Source of the DNA: Symsagittifera roscoffensis
Taxonomy: Eukaryota; Xenacoelomorpha; Acoela; Convolutidae
Assembly (NCBI RefSeq): GCF_963678635.1
Contig: NW_026971477.1
Span: 1 to 57,976 of the forward strand
DNA length: 57,976 bases
Direction: 5' to 3'
Part shown: one piece after another, positions 1 through 12,656 of the stretch
Position numbering within the stretch: the stretch's first letter is position 1
Layout: each line of letters begins with the position of its first letter
Program-made: the position numbers and the translations under genes
The notes under the pieces: model-generated
What the model was told of the DNA's origin: nothing
Seen by the model: the letters and a program-made list of their open reading frames with translations, nothing else
Database searches by the model: none

Positions 1-359
1 GTTTTTCATGAAGTTTTTTTAAAAGTTAGAGACGAGTAGTCATTATTTAGGTTTACTTTCCATATGATATATTGTTCTGTTGTCTTTTAGTTTTCACCCT
101 GAATACTTTGCTTCCAATTTTTTCAAGATAATTTCGTTCTTTCCAATTTGGCTTCTTTGAGCAATTATTGTAAGATGTTAACCCGATCGAGAGCAAGTTT
201 TTTGTAAATATTTTTGTGTCAACTTTCAATAAATCAACTCAATCTCATCAATTGTATTTTTCGTAGATTAAATTCGAATGACATAAATTGATGTACTTTT
301 TGTTACTCTAAAATAGTAAATGAGTAGTTATGTTAGAAAAGCGTTTTTTTGTTCAGTTC

Positions 360-679
360 TCAGCTTAACGCTATATCGTAACCAAATTCCATGGGCATGA
401 TGCTTGTTGTCGGCATTTCCGATGCAGAATTATTGTGTTGATCTTCAAACTGATTTATTATCAGCTGATTCGCTTCGAAATCCTTACCACTTGCGTCTTT
501 TTGATTCGCATTATCAAGATAACGCTTTCTGAGACGATCGAACGAGTCGGTATCATAAGACTTCTTTTCAAAGCAAGTTTCATCCTGATTCTTGGACGTG
601 TCTAGATTCGAATAACCTAGAATTTTCCCCATTCCTTTTAATTTCGTGCGAATCCCGAACAGCTTCGATCCCGATGATT
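360..679 (-). CDS. Gene A, last coding exon (hypothetical protein)
   Basis: Minus-strand exon that starts after an acceptor reading aacttttag, enters in phase 1 (two leading bases) and ends at a TGA at 360-362. It encodes about 105 residues. The first part is basic and glycine-rich (KLFGIRTKLKGMGKILG); the rest is polar, rich in D, E, N, Q and S, and probably disordered. Base use is clearly richer than the surrounding A/T runs, which supports coding. The phase matches the phase-1 donor of the exon at 2625-2974, which would leave an intron of 1945 nt. I do not recognise the family. The ATG at 632 is internal to the open frame, so it need not be the start. Confidence 0.6.
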
Positions 680-2624
680 CTAAAAGTTACCTAATTTTTA
701 CTCCTAGCTAGGCATATGTTTTAGTTTTCTTTTTTAAAGGTCTTATTGTAAAATCGTTTGGTTGAAGTTATCTAATTGTTAAACAATATAGAAAATAAAC
801 AACAACCTCGTATGCTGTAAAACTAAGGAAATTGTTTTTTTCCTTCGAATTTTTCCATCTTTGATTATTGAGAGGCTAGTTGGGTATCGAGATGAAACCT
901 TATTTGTTAACACTTCGAGACTGCGGATATACTTGCGCTTGGGTTTTTTTGCATGAGCAGCGTTGTTAAAATTGTGAGTGCGAATTTTTGTTAAGGCATT
1001 TGAAAACAAAAACAAAAAAAACTTTGTGATAGGATGATAGTTAAAACAGTAGGAGGATAATCGGGAAAAAAGTATAAGTACTCTGAGCTAAAAAAAATTT
1101 AGGCCGATAAAGCCCTAAATCGAAGTGTTGTTACAGGAAAAAAAACATTTTCCGCTTGAGAACTTTCTGCAACCCTGTTACAAAGTAAATCTGAATCAGC
1201 TTTTCGCATGCAAAGAAACTACTTATTTACAAGCACAATTATGAGCAAAAGTATTTTTTTTTGCATTTTTTGTTGTTTATCATGGCAAAAAAATCTTGGT
1301 ATGAGGATGTTGCTGAAAGAAATTTTTTTAAGTTTACTGTTGGAGTCATCTTTAATCAAAAACAACGATAACTAGTCTCAGAGGAGCTTTGTCATTGAAA
1401 CAACAACAAAAAAATAAGCGATGTAATTTGAGTTTATAGACTAAAAACTATTATGTGAAAACCTTATGACTTTGGTTGGTCCTTATAACAAAAACAGTGC
1501 TGAGGAAATAAAAAAGTCACCAAGCCCGGTTTCAAACACTAAATTTCAAAAGGTTGGAAGTTTTCAAACCTTAGTGGCTAATGCCATACGAATCAAATAG
1601 CGCTAGTGATGCATAAAGTAAATATCAAAATAAGGTTTGCTGAAAATTACGGGTTGTCTGGCATTAATGATAGCACATAAATTCTTCATAAATGTCAAAA
1701 AGAGTAGTTTACATTTTTGACAATACTTAATACTTTTTTCAATTAATGTAATTTGACGTTCAAGCCAAGTTCATAGGCTTACTATAGCTCTGAGATTTAC
1801 ACTTTATTTCTGAGTGATGTTTGCGAGCGTATTTATTTTTACAAAAGTGGAGCTCTGAAACGAAACTTTTTTGCTGCAAAAAAGTATTATCAGGATTCGT
1901 CCGATCAGATCCTTTAAACTATTTTTATCAGCTATGTGTGAAAGTTTCACTCAATATCTTTTTTATACACTGATAAACGAAAAAAAACAGTAAATTTTGA
2001 GTTGAAAACTAAAGTTTGCAATAATTCCAGAACAATTATTGTAGCACTTATTCTTGAAATAGACAAAGCAATGAAACGTAAAAAAGATTGCTAAAGACAC
2101 TCCTTCACTAAGTTTTGTTACTCTCAAAGATTCATTTAATTTGAAAAGAATGAATTCTCCGAATGAGAATAAGGAAGAGAGTAGCTTGAGAAACGTTCTT
2201 TTGGCCATTTGTCAAAATTTTCTTCCAATTTATTAAATAGTTTATGAGAAACCACAAGAATGAACAAAAACTTGGTACATTTTCTTCTTGATTTTAATCG
2301 CATGCAATTTGGACCTTGACTATAGCATTTTTGTGAGCGGGATGTTGAGATCAAAAATTATTCGATCGTTAAAAACAACCACGTAGTGCGTTTTGTTCCT
2401 TTGAAATTTTTTGATATATTTAAAATGAATAGTTTCCTTGAATCAATATACCGAAAGGAAACTTTTAAAAAACTTTTTTTCACCAATAGACAAAAATTAA
2501 ACCCGATTTTCTTTATGAATTTGACGAAAACCACGAGAACGTGAAAAAAGTTGCTATTTGTTTTCTTAGTGAGCTCGGTAATACGATCAGAAACAAAAAC
2601 AGATTGCATAAATCACTCTCTTAC
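680..2624 (-). other. Probable intron of gene A; nothing else seen
   Basis: AT-rich stretch of 1945 nt between a phase-1 donor (ATCACA, then gtaaga) and a phase-1 acceptor. Short open frames here are F/K/N/I-rich and look like chance in AT-rich DNA. Confidence 0.5.
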
Positions 2625-2974
2625 TGTGATCTGTTTTTTTCAAAAGCTCAAGGATGTAGATTGCCGTCGTGATGAGAGAATCAATTTCATCCGCCGTGAA
2701 GAGAATTTCAACAGCTCGATTTTTGAATTGTAGAAAACCAATCAGATCTTGCATCTCTTCCAGAATAGACTGTGTTAGTTCTTTCCGGGCAGGATTGGAA
2801 GACGCTGCTATATCCAGTGTCAGTTTCTTGAAAGCAGTCACGCTATTAGAAATCAGCGAGCGGTCCAATGAGGATTTTTTGAGACCAGGATTGACGGCAT
2901 GATGACAATCAAGTGATATCAAGATGCAGATGTTTCTCATAAGTTCTCTCTCCGCAAAGGTATCATATTTCATA
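2625..2974 (-). CDS. Gene A, internal exon, helical hypothetical protein
   Basis: The exon is 350 nt. Its acceptor is ttttttgtctag (phase 2 entry) and its donor gtaaga follows ATCACA (phase 1 exit). It encodes about 116 residues with regular hydrophobic spacing, for example NICILISLDCHHAVNPGL near the start and TADEIDSLITTAIYILELL near the end, and it looks mostly alpha-helical. There is no obvious signal peptide. It chains in frame into the last exon at 360-679, and the 37-nt micro-exons upstream at 4.2-4.4 kb exit in the phase it needs. I do not recognise the family. Confidence 0.6.
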
Positions 2975-4243
2975 CTAGACAAAAAAGTACAACAACCGAA
3001 AACTTATTTAAGACCTGATCATTTGTTTTCCTCTTAAAACTTTGATTTCGAAATGTTTGCGTTTTGCTGCTCAAAACAACAGAGTTTTCAGCATAAACTG
3101 AAATGATTTATAATTTATCAGCCAAATTGAATTTGGAAAATATTTTTTGCAATTATAAACATTCAAAAATGAAGCAAGGGGTAGAGGGTAGAAAAAACGT
3201 TATAATATTTAAAAAAAAGTAGTAACTTCAAATCACTGGCACAAAGTATGTCAGTCGGTAATGCCTGCCAAGGGCAAAAAATTTGTAACTTGTTTCATCT
3301 AACTTAGTTGTAGGTTTTTTAGTTGTGGTACTTTTCTGGCCAGTATACAAACCGCTGAAACAGAGTCAACATTTTTTTTCAAATAAAAAAATTGAGTAGT
3401 ACTTAATTGTGATCAACAACTATTGTGACTAAGTTAGTTTTCCTTAAATAGTAATTTCAGGTTTGCTAAAAGAACATAAGAACAATACTGCTAAAAGAAC
3501 ATGAACGACACAGCAGTTTGAATTCCTGATAACTTTGAACTCTCTTTCTAGTTTGGTTCAAGTAGTTCTTGAAGCAGAAGTTGCTCCTGGGAAAATTGTA
3601 GTCTATAATACAATACTTTTATATGTCAGATAACAGCATTCACAGATGCGTATAAGTTTTCATTTCTTTAAAGAGCGGTTGTACATTAGACATTTTGGAG
3701 CCAGATTAGTTTTAACTGATTCAACCTTGTTGCCTTAGTGAAATTTAAGAAAAAATAAAACTTTTCAGATACGTTTTGGCAACATTTCAATTTGGTTGAG
3801 GCAGTAATTTTATTCCGGTGAAAATCTTTTTGAATTTAATGAAAACGCATCATTCTCCGTGAAACTAGGATTCTGAAATCGTGATACGATACTAATCTTA
3901 GTTAGATTGATAGATTGTCAAATTTTTGGGAAAATATTGTTTTTTTTTGGAAATTTTTTTTTGACAAAGATGGTAATCTCAATCACATAACATTTATTTT
4001 ATCTTGAAGTGTTTAGAGGGTTGTGTTGAAGTAAGAGCGTGTTAAGTAATCTAAGTTTCTCATCAACTTCTATTTAAAAAACTTGACTAGTTACATAGCA
4101 ACTACCGATTTTTACTCATTTTTTTGGGCTATTTCAGGCAGTTTTTTTTATAATGTAAATCACAGATTTAGAAAAAATGGCGAGGAAAAGTTTTCTGCTG
4201 TACTTGAAATGGTTTCTTGTTTCAAAAATTCTCAGATACTTAC
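2975..4243. other. AT-rich interval, probable intron of gene A
   Basis: No convincing exon or RNA gene seen on either strand. A short direct repeat gctaaaagaacat occurs twice at about 3465-3505. Confidence 0.4.
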
Positions 4244-4280
4244 CATAATGTAGTTTGGAGAGACTTGGTCTGAAAAATGA
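4244..4280 (-). CDS. Gene A, 37-nt micro-exon, copy 1
   Basis: On the minus strand an acceptor aaatctacag is followed by 37 nt and then a consensus donor (ATTATG, then gtaagt). An almost identical exon lies 83 nt away at 4327-4363. Read from phase 1 it gives IFQTKSLQTTL and exits in phase 2, as the exon at 2974 requires. Read from phase 0 it gives SFFRPSLSKLHY, also open. Because 37 is not a multiple of three, including both copies would break the frame, so they would have to be mutually exclusive. Confidence 0.5.
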
Positions 4281-4326
4281 CTGTAGATTTAAAATATAGA
4301 AATTGAAGCAAAAAAGCAAAACTTAC

Positions 4327-4363
4327 CATAATGTTGTTTGGAGAGACTTGGTCTGAACAAGCA
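4327..4363 (-). CDS. Gene A, 37-nt micro-exon, copy 2
   Basis: The acceptor is ggaatctacag and the donor is ATTATG followed by gtaagt. It differs from copy 1 at four positions. In the phase-1 frame the peptide is LVQTKSLQTTL, with the last difference silent. Exon length and both splice sites are conserved between the copies. Confidence 0.5.
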
Positions 4364-4710
4364 CTGTAGATTCCAAATATAGACGTTGAAGCAAAAAATC
4401 AAAACAGTCATAACGTAATTTGCACAGAACAGGTTTGAACAAGAATTCACTTGAAATCAAGGTTTCGATTTGAGCGACTGTTGTGTTGTTATATTGTTTT
4501 CGAGTTATCAACAGACGTATTTTTCTAGATATTTAATTGCTTTATTGTAGAATAAAACGCCAGAAAACCGTGCAAGATAAACCGCATAGATGTATAAATG
4601 TATTCTTTTGAAAAAAAGTTACCAATAAGTCTATAACCATTTTCTACTGGACGTTGACTCGACTGACTCACTTTATTTGCTTATATTGTTCCGTTTAGGC
4701 TGACCTGCAG

Positions 4711-4743
4711 AAATTATTTCCGAGATGTCTTTTACGAGACCCA
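4711..4743 (+). CDS. Gene B, 33-nt micro-exon
   Basis: Acceptor ctgacctgcag, then 33 nt, then the perfect donor gtaagtag. It is phase 1 at both ends and encodes IISEMSFTRP plus split codons. Length divisible by three and phase symmetry match the other exons assigned to gene B. This is the most 5' exon I can place; no start codon was identified. Confidence 0.45.
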
Positions 4744-5113
4744 GTAAGTAGATATTACCAAGTAAATTTGAGAAGAGCAACCGTATATTTGTGTAAAGTG
4801 CATATCAAAAAAGCTAGGTTTTATGAAACTGGAAACTTTTAAAGAGTAACAAAATGTTGTTTGAGCTTGTTCTACTTTGCTGAAAATTTGAAGTAATTGC
4901 GGGAGCGGTACTATTTCGGAAAGTTATAAAAAGTCCGCGGTAACGGAAAGTTTTAAAAAATTCAGCATGTCATATATTTTTTGGAATGACTACTAATATA
5001 AAATAGTTTTTGGCTTCAAAAAAGACAGTTGAAAGACAGATGTGAAGTGCAACTAATAATTATAGTCGACCCTGATGAGTTTGATACAATGGGAAAATTA
5101 ATGACAATTTATC

Positions 5114-5628
5114 ATTCTGATTACATTTTTTTTACTGAATTACGCCATTTTTTTTACTGAATGGAATAGGTCTTAAACTTCTTTGAAACTACTTTTTATT
5201 AATTTAAACAATGTTTATCCGTTAAGCAAAATCGATTTGAGCATTTTGATTTTTTCTGTTGGAAAAAGTGAAAGTGATTATTATAATGTCGTCCGCCTTG
5301 ATTGAAATCATGAATCGACAATTTATAACCTAATTTTGTTGAAAACTAGGACAGTAAGAACTAGGACACTTTGTTCTTATGTACTGTCCTATTTTTCATC
5401 AAATTTAGGTTTTAAATTGTCGATTCATGAGTTCAATCAAGGCGGACGACGTTGCAATAATCAGTTTCACTTTTTCCAACAGACAAAATCAAAATGCTCA
5501 AAATCCGTTTTGCTTAAATACGAACGGATAAACATTGTTTAACATAATAAAAAGCAGTTTCAAAGAAGTTTAAGACCTATTCCATTCAGTAAAAAAATGG
5601 CGTCTCACTTTGTTCTTATGTAATCAGA
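5114..5628. repeat. 515-bp imperfect palindrome (foldback/MITE-like)
   Basis: The two halves are inverted copies of each other. The outer arm ttctgattacat pairs with atgtaatcagag, the mid arm ggaataggtcttaaacttct pairs with agaagtttaagacctattcc, and the inner arms pair gacattataatcg-type sequence and aaaactaggacagta with tactgtcctatttt. The centre is near 5371 with a loop of only a few bases. There is no coding capacity, since the 68-codon open frame inside is only the arm. It resembles palindromic non-autonomous DNA transposons. Target-site duplication was not resolved. Confidence 0.8.
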
Positions 5629-5629
5629 G

Positions 5630-5686
5630 CCTGGAGTTTATTGCGTGCCTTGATTGTATCTACCTGGAGTTTATTGCGTGCCTTGA
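5630..5686. repeat. 33-bp period direct repeat next to the palindrome
   Basis: cctggagtttattgcgtgcc occurs at 5630 and again at 5663, directly at the right edge of the palindrome. Confidence 0.8.
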
Positions 5687-5689
5687 AAT

Positions 5690-7487
5690 GAAAATTTGAT
5701 AAGGCATTTAACGTCTCGTGATTCGTTGATTAAACAAGTTGGTAGGTTGGATGAATTGGGTGGGTGGTTCGTTGGTTTGAGCAACACTTAAAAAAACTTA
5801 ATTCTTGTTGACACCTTTTTCAAAAACAACCGTATTTTGCAGCTCTAATTAAAAGCAGTTGGAAATTGATCGTTCATAACTCTTCTAAAAAGGTTGAACT
5901 TCTATTTTAGTTTTTTTAACATAAATGTCTCTGTTCATATCCAAAGCATTTTGAATTTTTGAATAACTTCGTTTGCTCTCGAAATGAGTTCGAACGCATT
6001 TATTGCACACGGATTTTTTTATGAGATTGAAAACTGCAATCCAAACATCTGCAGCAAATGTTTAGACAGCAAAAAATACTGTGAACAAAAAACTGTTTGG
6101 TCGGGTCTGTTTTCAGTCTATAATAACTAGTCTCAAATGTCATTTGGCATCCGCTAAATTATTTTTTTTGCTTAGCACCAATTAGCACCAAATTTTATTG
6201 TTTAACAAAATTTGAGCGAAATTTTTCCTGATCTTTCTTTAGATATTAAACTTTTACATCCTTTTTGTGTATGATGGTTTTTTTTCGTCATGTGTTCCTT
6301 GGTAGGGTAAGAGAAAAATATATGAATTTGCAGATAGACTTGCAAAAACTGTCAAGAACTTTTTACATTCTTCGTAGATGAAGCCAAGAACTGCAAACAA
6401 AACCACTCGTTGGTTTAATATAGTAAATTATAATTTGGTTCTGTCAATTGATTACAATAATATGAGAGCATCTTCTATTCTATGAAAACTAGTTCCAAAT
6501 AATTTGTTTATCCCTGACTTATGTAGATGGATCGCTCTCAAACGATTTTCAAGCACTGAATATTTTTTAAAAACTTTTTTTTAAAACAAAAATGTATGTA
6601 ATGATAAAAATCAACCATTTATCCACTTTTGTGTGATAGTTTCTTCTTTATTTGTTGCATTTGATAATTAGAAAAATCCTCCCTATAATTGTTATTTTAA
6701 AAAACAATCACCCAGAAACGAACAACTATCTCATCAACTATGGGTACCTTGAAACTTGCTTCTCTCAATTGGTTACATCAATAAAGGAGCACCATTTTGA
6801 TTGATTATAACACGCCTGAAAAAAAATACCGGATTTCTTACGCATTGAAATTGTGGCTTTTTTTAAATGCTAGTCTTTTTTGAAAGTTTACCGAATTTGC
6901 GGTAACTGTGTTTCATGTTTTAGCTGTCAAAGCCAATGATTAAACAAAAATTATTTCGTAGCAATCGAATAGGTATCAGAGTAATGTATGTCGGGGCATA
7001 CCAACGCGAGCGGATGCTGAATGCAATAAAACAGGCTACAGAGTATTCGATCAGCATCCTAATTTAAAAATAATCTAATAAATAATTTAAATCCTAAAAT
7101 ATTTCCCAAGGTATTAAGATAGGCTAGAGGTTTCTTAGATGGTAAGTTTCCGATGGTAAGTTTTTTAGCGCCGTTTTTACCAATACAGCAAATTTTGCAG
7201 TTCTATGCAAAAGCATCCGATGTATTAAGATTAGAAAAAAAATTCCCAACGTATTAGGATAGTTTTCAAATATTCGGTTAGTAATTTTTAGGTGGTACGT
7301 TTTTTTGTATAAAAATCTCTTGGAAAAAAAATTTTTCAAAAAAAATGCAGAATTCTCGAGTTTTGTTAGTTTTTTTAAACGATCGTTTGTTATGTAAATG
7401 TAAAAAATAAATGCTTAATTACGTGCATATTGTAAAAACAAATTACATGATATACTGATTGGAGAGTTCTGATTAACAAAAACAAGG
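5690..7487. other. AT-rich interval, no gene seen
   Basis: Probable gene B intron. Only short chance-like frames were found. Two donor-like ggtaagtttt words near 7140-7160 lack a credible exon. Confidence 0.4.
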
Positions 7488-9570
7488 CTCAGACTATCTG
7501 AACCTAAGCTAAAACTTTCAAATACTTGGAAGATTAGTTAAAGTAACCATATTTTTCGAGAAATTGAAGTGAAAATTATTCATTTTAGACTCAGTGTCTA
7601 TAGCTTATAATAATATCAAACTTGAAAGATCTCAAAATTAGTATATCAATTGAAATTTTTGTTTCTATCATTCGATGAAAAAATGATAAAATTAGGATCG
7701 ATTCTGATTGCTTGATATCAAAACTGTTGAAATTTCCATTAAAAAATTGCTCATTTTTGATTGATGGATTTCAAAACTACAGTTGTTTTCAAAAAGATTC
7801 AATTGGATGATAGCAGAATGAACAGAAAAAAAACTTAATTTCAATCAAGTGGGAAACATTACAGCGTAAACTTCTGCAAAGTTTAGGGTACTTGAGCAAA
7901 CAAAAATGATTGAATTTTGTTTATAAACTGTAGCTTAAGATATTATCAAGCATAAAAGAAATATTAAATCTATAAAAGACTGAATGAACGGACAATTTCT
8001 TCCCACCAATCAATGAATTATATGAAGAAATGAGAGTTTAAATGTTTTAATGAAAGTTTATATGAAATGAGTGTACCTAAGAATAGAAAATGATCGATTA
8101 CTTGATACATTTTTTTGACTAAATAACCTTTTTAGAGTTAAAATTTCAAACCAAAAAGTTTTTTTTTCGGAGAACAATAGTTAGGACAGAAAGCGTGCAC
8201 CTGCTCTCAAGGTATACTTCTATGAAACTGTTGACAAGAAAAGCCATGAACGCCTGTTGTAGGAAGAACTCAGAGGTCTTTTAGGAAAAACTAATGGTTT
8301 TTCTTGTCTTCTTGCAAAAATTTAATTTAATTCAACAAAATCAAATTTAAAGTTTTTCGATTTCTTTTGATGATGTCGTAGTTGACATGAAAGGGTTAAA
8401 ATGGGACGCGTTTTTTTTCTGGTTGGCTCAATTTTGCTTCAGTCTGAAAATTAGGTTGGACCTGAAGACTTCTTGCTTAATTAAACTTGTTTAAGGTTTA
8501 CAAATTGTTCAATTGATGCTTTATAACCATGTTTACTATTTAGAGTTAAAATAGAAAGCGTTTTTTTGTAAAACTAAAACTTAAAAAAGTTTATGTCTGC
8601 GTTTCATTGCGCTTTTTTAGTTATAATTCATTTACGAAACTCTCAAAAAAATTGAACAGTAAAAAAATTCAGAAGATTTTAAGTTAATAATAAATCGTCG
8701 AATCTCCTTCTACAACAAAGATTAGGTAGATGTATTCAATTTCCACTGCTTCAATTAGCTCCAGTTTCTTCTCAAACTTAAAGTTTTTTGTCTACATTAA
8801 TGGATAAAAAATGATTTTAAGGTTGTTGTGACGAAAGTCACCTAAAACTTGTTTTCGCTGAAAAATTACAGTAGCTATCGAGCTAGGAAAAGCTTATATG
8901 CTGAGTTTGAACTTGCACAATTCACAAGTGAAAATTTTGACAATTGTCGTAATATGTTTACCTTTGCCGGCAAATTGTTTGTTCAATTGATACAATTTTA
9001 AAATGAATTCCTAAATTTGACTAATTTTTCATCTAAGGTTGGATCTATGGCCAGAAAGTGAATCAATCAGGCAGCAGGGGACAACGATTTTTCTAAAAGG
9101 CTCATAATAAATTCTGTTTTAGAAGCAAAAGAGAGATAATGGTTGAATTTCAATCACATTCTAATATACTTTTTTAAACAATCAATAGATATTTTTAGCG
9201 CTAAAACTTTTACTTCAAATCAATGATCTCAACATTAGTATAATGAACGTGAAATACTTCCCAGAAACTGTAACTTTTGTATGATTTTGGATATATAAAT
9301 GACCAAAAACCGAGTGGGAATTGAAGCTTGACATTTGCTCAAGAAGTTTCAGTGAATTTTTTTAATGATTCTTAATGAAGTTTACCATTAGCTGGACAAA
9401 AACATGTTAAAGTTTTTTTAAGATAGTGTTAACTAGAAAACTTTGGCTAGACACTGAGTCTAAAATGAACAAATTTTACTTCATTTTCTCAAAAAAAAAC
9501 ATGGTTTTTTTTCATGATTCTTCCATGTGTTTGAAAGTTCCAAGTACTTGAGGGGTTCAGCTAATCCGAG
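7488..9570. mobile_element. Possible non-autonomous element with about 115-bp inverted ends
   Basis: The left end (about 7488-7602) and right end (about 9445-9570) are inverted copies by eye. Examples are ctgaacc against ggttcag, aactttcaaa against tttgaaagtt, and cattttagactcagtgtct against agacactgagtctaaaatg. The inside is AT-rich without a transposase frame. No target-site duplication was found, and the arms contain many mismatches. Confidence 0.4.
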
Positions 9571-10360
9571 ATTTTTTTGGCAAATAGGATATAGCAATTA
9601 GGCAAATAGGATTTCATAACTTTTATAAAATTGTTACTTATTAGCTGTAATAAGATTGATAGTGAAAAGCTTTTGCAAAAGTTACGTGCATGCCTATTTT
9701 CGTTCTTATGTCCAACTTTACATTAATAGCGAAAAGTTTTGAATCGTTGAATCCTTTTACCCAAACAGAGACACGCAAACCTTATGTCCACAGCAATCGG
9801 TTTCTATCTAGTTTAGTCTAAGTTAGCAGAACAGACTTTGCGATTGATAATTTTTGTTACAATTGAAAGTTTTTGGATTTATGAAAAAAAATCTAAAACT
9901 CATTGAATGTATTGGCTCGATATGAATAACTCCACTTTTGTTTTAGCATTTGAATTTGCAGAGCATTTCTTTTAACTTTAGAGTTATAGATTTCTTTTTT
10001 TTGAACTTTAGAAGAAGAAGAATTTCGAACATAATTTTTTAAAACAAAGTAAACTCACTGTAGCAATTTTGCTTTATAATTGGTTTGATTTAATTATTCA
10101 GAGTGCTAAGTGTAATTTAGCAAGAACGTTTTTTTCAGTGATCGTAGGCTTTTTTTGACAGTTAACGACAATACCGAAATATAGTACATTTAACTTCGAT
10201 TTAAATCGTAGTTTTTTTGCACAGAGATGGAAGAAAAACTGTGTAAAGCTTCAGCCCATTCACGAAAGTATCTTTGTTGCCTTTGACTATTTTTTGTATT
10301 ACATCATAAAATTAACTGAACTAACATATTTGGCGTGAAATTCAGCTGAACTTAAAACAG

Positions 10361-10546
10361 TTGGAGACTTCATTTCGGGACCAAACTGTGCATTTTGTGC
10401 ATTGTACGAGAATTCCGCAACAAGGACGCTCCCTTCGTTCTTCTACTGTTCCTTACGTTTCTTTGATCGTTCCGAAAAAATTTTAACATGTTTAAAGACT
10501 TGTTCCTGGAATCCAGGAACAACAATGACACAAAATTCAGTGTACA
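10361..10546 (+). CDS. Gene B, Cys-rich 186-nt exon
   Basis: The open frame follows acceptor gaacttaaaacag and enters in phase 1. It carries a CxxC pair near its start (GPNCAFCALYENS) and further cysteines in FFYCSLRFF and LTCLKTCSWNPG. The donor is uncertain: gtttgg after TACA gives a phase-1 exit and an exon of 186 nt, while the frame closes with TAG at about 10558-10560. Five cysteines in about 60 residues suggest an extracellular or secreted module. I do not recognise the domain. Confidence 0.45.
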
Positions 10547-10617
10547 GTTTGGCCTCGTAGTGTATTGATACTTATGATTAGGTTCAATTTCTAAGTTCAA
10601 TCACGATTGTATTTCAG

Positions 10618-10683
10618 CAGATACCCCAAAAGACTCTTACTTGCCTGACAATTTCATTCCGAGTGCCAGTTGTATCCAATACA
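10618..10683 (+). CDS. Gene B, 66-nt exon
   Basis: Acceptor gattgtatttcag, 66 nt, donor gtgagtat. It is phase 1 to phase 1 and encodes DTPKDSYLPDNFIPSASC plus three residues. Both splice sites are strong. It directly follows the Cys-rich exon, leaving a short intron of about 71 nt. Confidence 0.55.
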
Positions 10684-12656
10684 GTGAGTATTGATTTTTT
10701 CAAAATTTTCTGTATCCCTTATTTAAATGACATAACTTAGATTAAAATGAAGGTCAAAAACACAATTGACTTATTAATTTTTTTGTTAACACTAAACTAG
10801 TTTTAATACCTACTTTTAGGAAGTTTTTGTTATAAAAAAAAGATTGGATTTTTATTTGACTGCGAGAAAACCTCGGGGATCCTGCCTTTTGTTCCCTACT
10901 CACTTAAGCATTGGTTTATTGATGTAGCAAAAGTCTTATAAAGTTACGTTTAAACACCAAATCAGTTTGTAATAGTCGGATTATTCCGCTCGCCAGTTTT
11001 TTAACAAACGAGTATTGTGAATTGAGAAACTCCTCATACCGATTGGCATGTTATACAGAGGAAGGTGCAAAAAGGAACAAGAAATAAACATACTCCAATC
11101 GAGATACTCAAATCGTAGATTAAGAAAACTTTGCAATGTTTTTATTGCGTTATTGTTTAGTTATTGCACTAATAATATGGTTTGACTCTTTATCCTATCG
11201 AAAAAAAATTTTTTGGGCGCTTCCGCAATCGCGTTGATGTGAATTTGGAAAAGTAAGAAAAATCCTGATCATTTGTAATGCTCGTTACAGCTGTGATCTG
11301 TGAATTTAAAGCCGCAATCTTACGTAATCAAGTAGTTTAAAACTGAATGAGTCTATATGTTTTTCTAGCCATGGAAGAATTTGGTTTATAAGGAAACTAC
11401 TTGGTTTGTCTGATTTTGACGCTTTTGTCCTTCAAAAGTTTGAGTTCCAATCATTCATTGTTTTTCGTAACCTTCAAACTGAATGTGTGGTATACCCAAT
11501 TGCTGAAATGTTATAACTGTAATTGAAAATAGTGATCATTCAATTTTATGTGTTGTTTCTTTCTTTTTTGATCGACAAAAATGGGTCTTTTAGCAATCGA
11601 AATTACAAATGCACTATTTTTCCGAACCTTGCCAAGTTTTTTGCATGCAATTTTATATTCAATTTGAAATAAATTTGTGCATATGCCGAAAAGTCTCAAT
11701 TTATGCATAATTTGAAAATTCTTGTTTCAGTATCCTTGAAAATGAGAAAAAAACTAATATCTTATTTCCTGTGTTTTTAACGGAAAGTCTCCAATTGCGC
11801 ATATACTGGAAAGTCTCGAATGGAGTTTTTAAAAGAAAGTTTTGTTTCAGTCCCATCGAAACCAAATAAGACTTAATATAAGGATAATTTCAAAACATGT
11901 TTCATTTAAGAAAATCTCTCAATTTACAAAAGTTTGGGTTTTTGAGGTAAATGTTTTGCAGTAGGAAGCAAATTTTGATGTTTTTTCCAGTAAGTGGGAT
12001 TGATTTTTGCCATTGAATGATGTTTGCCATTTTTTAACTATAAACTACAAAAAAATTCGAAGCAACTAAAAAAAGTAACTCAACAAATTAACTAAAACCA
12101 AACGTTCCAATTTATTCTGCTCTTTTTTAATTATTTGTAGCCTAAAATGGTGAGGCAAAGCATAATTTGAATTTCTTATCAATTTTTCAGGAAGAAATTT
12201 TTTTAATATTCAAACCAAAATATCGCCCATAAAATGGGTCAAATCGATTGTTTGAAAATTTAGAAGAAAACCCAGCTCAATTGTAATTTTTCGTTCATCA
12301 GTTGGCTTGGTTTTCTCAATAAACTCTCAACCAAATGATTTGACAAATTTTTTAGGTTTAAGTTTGGTTTGAAGTTTTTCAAAATAATTTTCATATGAAA
12401 AAGCTTGTAAATTTTCAAGCAAATTTTGTTCTCACTATTTTTAGTCCACAAATAACCAAATCGGGGAGAAACAAGTGAAATTGAATAAACATCGAAAGCA
12501 TGCATGAACAAAAAACAGTCCAATTTCAAAAAACTATATCTTAAGAATTCTGCGATTTTTTCAAAATCAGTAAAAATAAGTAAATTAATAATCAAATAAT
12601 TGTGGAATGAGAGATAGTTAAGAAAATTTTTGTCCGTTAAAAACACTTGAAAACAC
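10684..12656. other. AT-rich interval, probable gene B intron
   Basis: No supported exon. A minus-strand open frame at 12260-12727 (155 codons) is F/L/N/K/I-rich without recognisable motifs and is treated as doubtful. Confidence 0.4.

Larger units (their letters stand above)
4239..4450. repeat. 83-bp tandem repeat carrying the micro-exons
   Basis: About 2.6 copies with period 83. The third copy (exon-equivalent 4409-4449) is decayed: it has a 4-nt length change and its donor GT is replaced, reading ATG followed by actgtt, so it is probably a dead exon. Confidence 0.7.

Noticed and set aside
7141-7165. Two consecutive ggtaagttt donor words as a 3- to 17-nt micro-exon
   Set aside because: No acceptor and no consistent frame; weak evidence in T-rich DNA.
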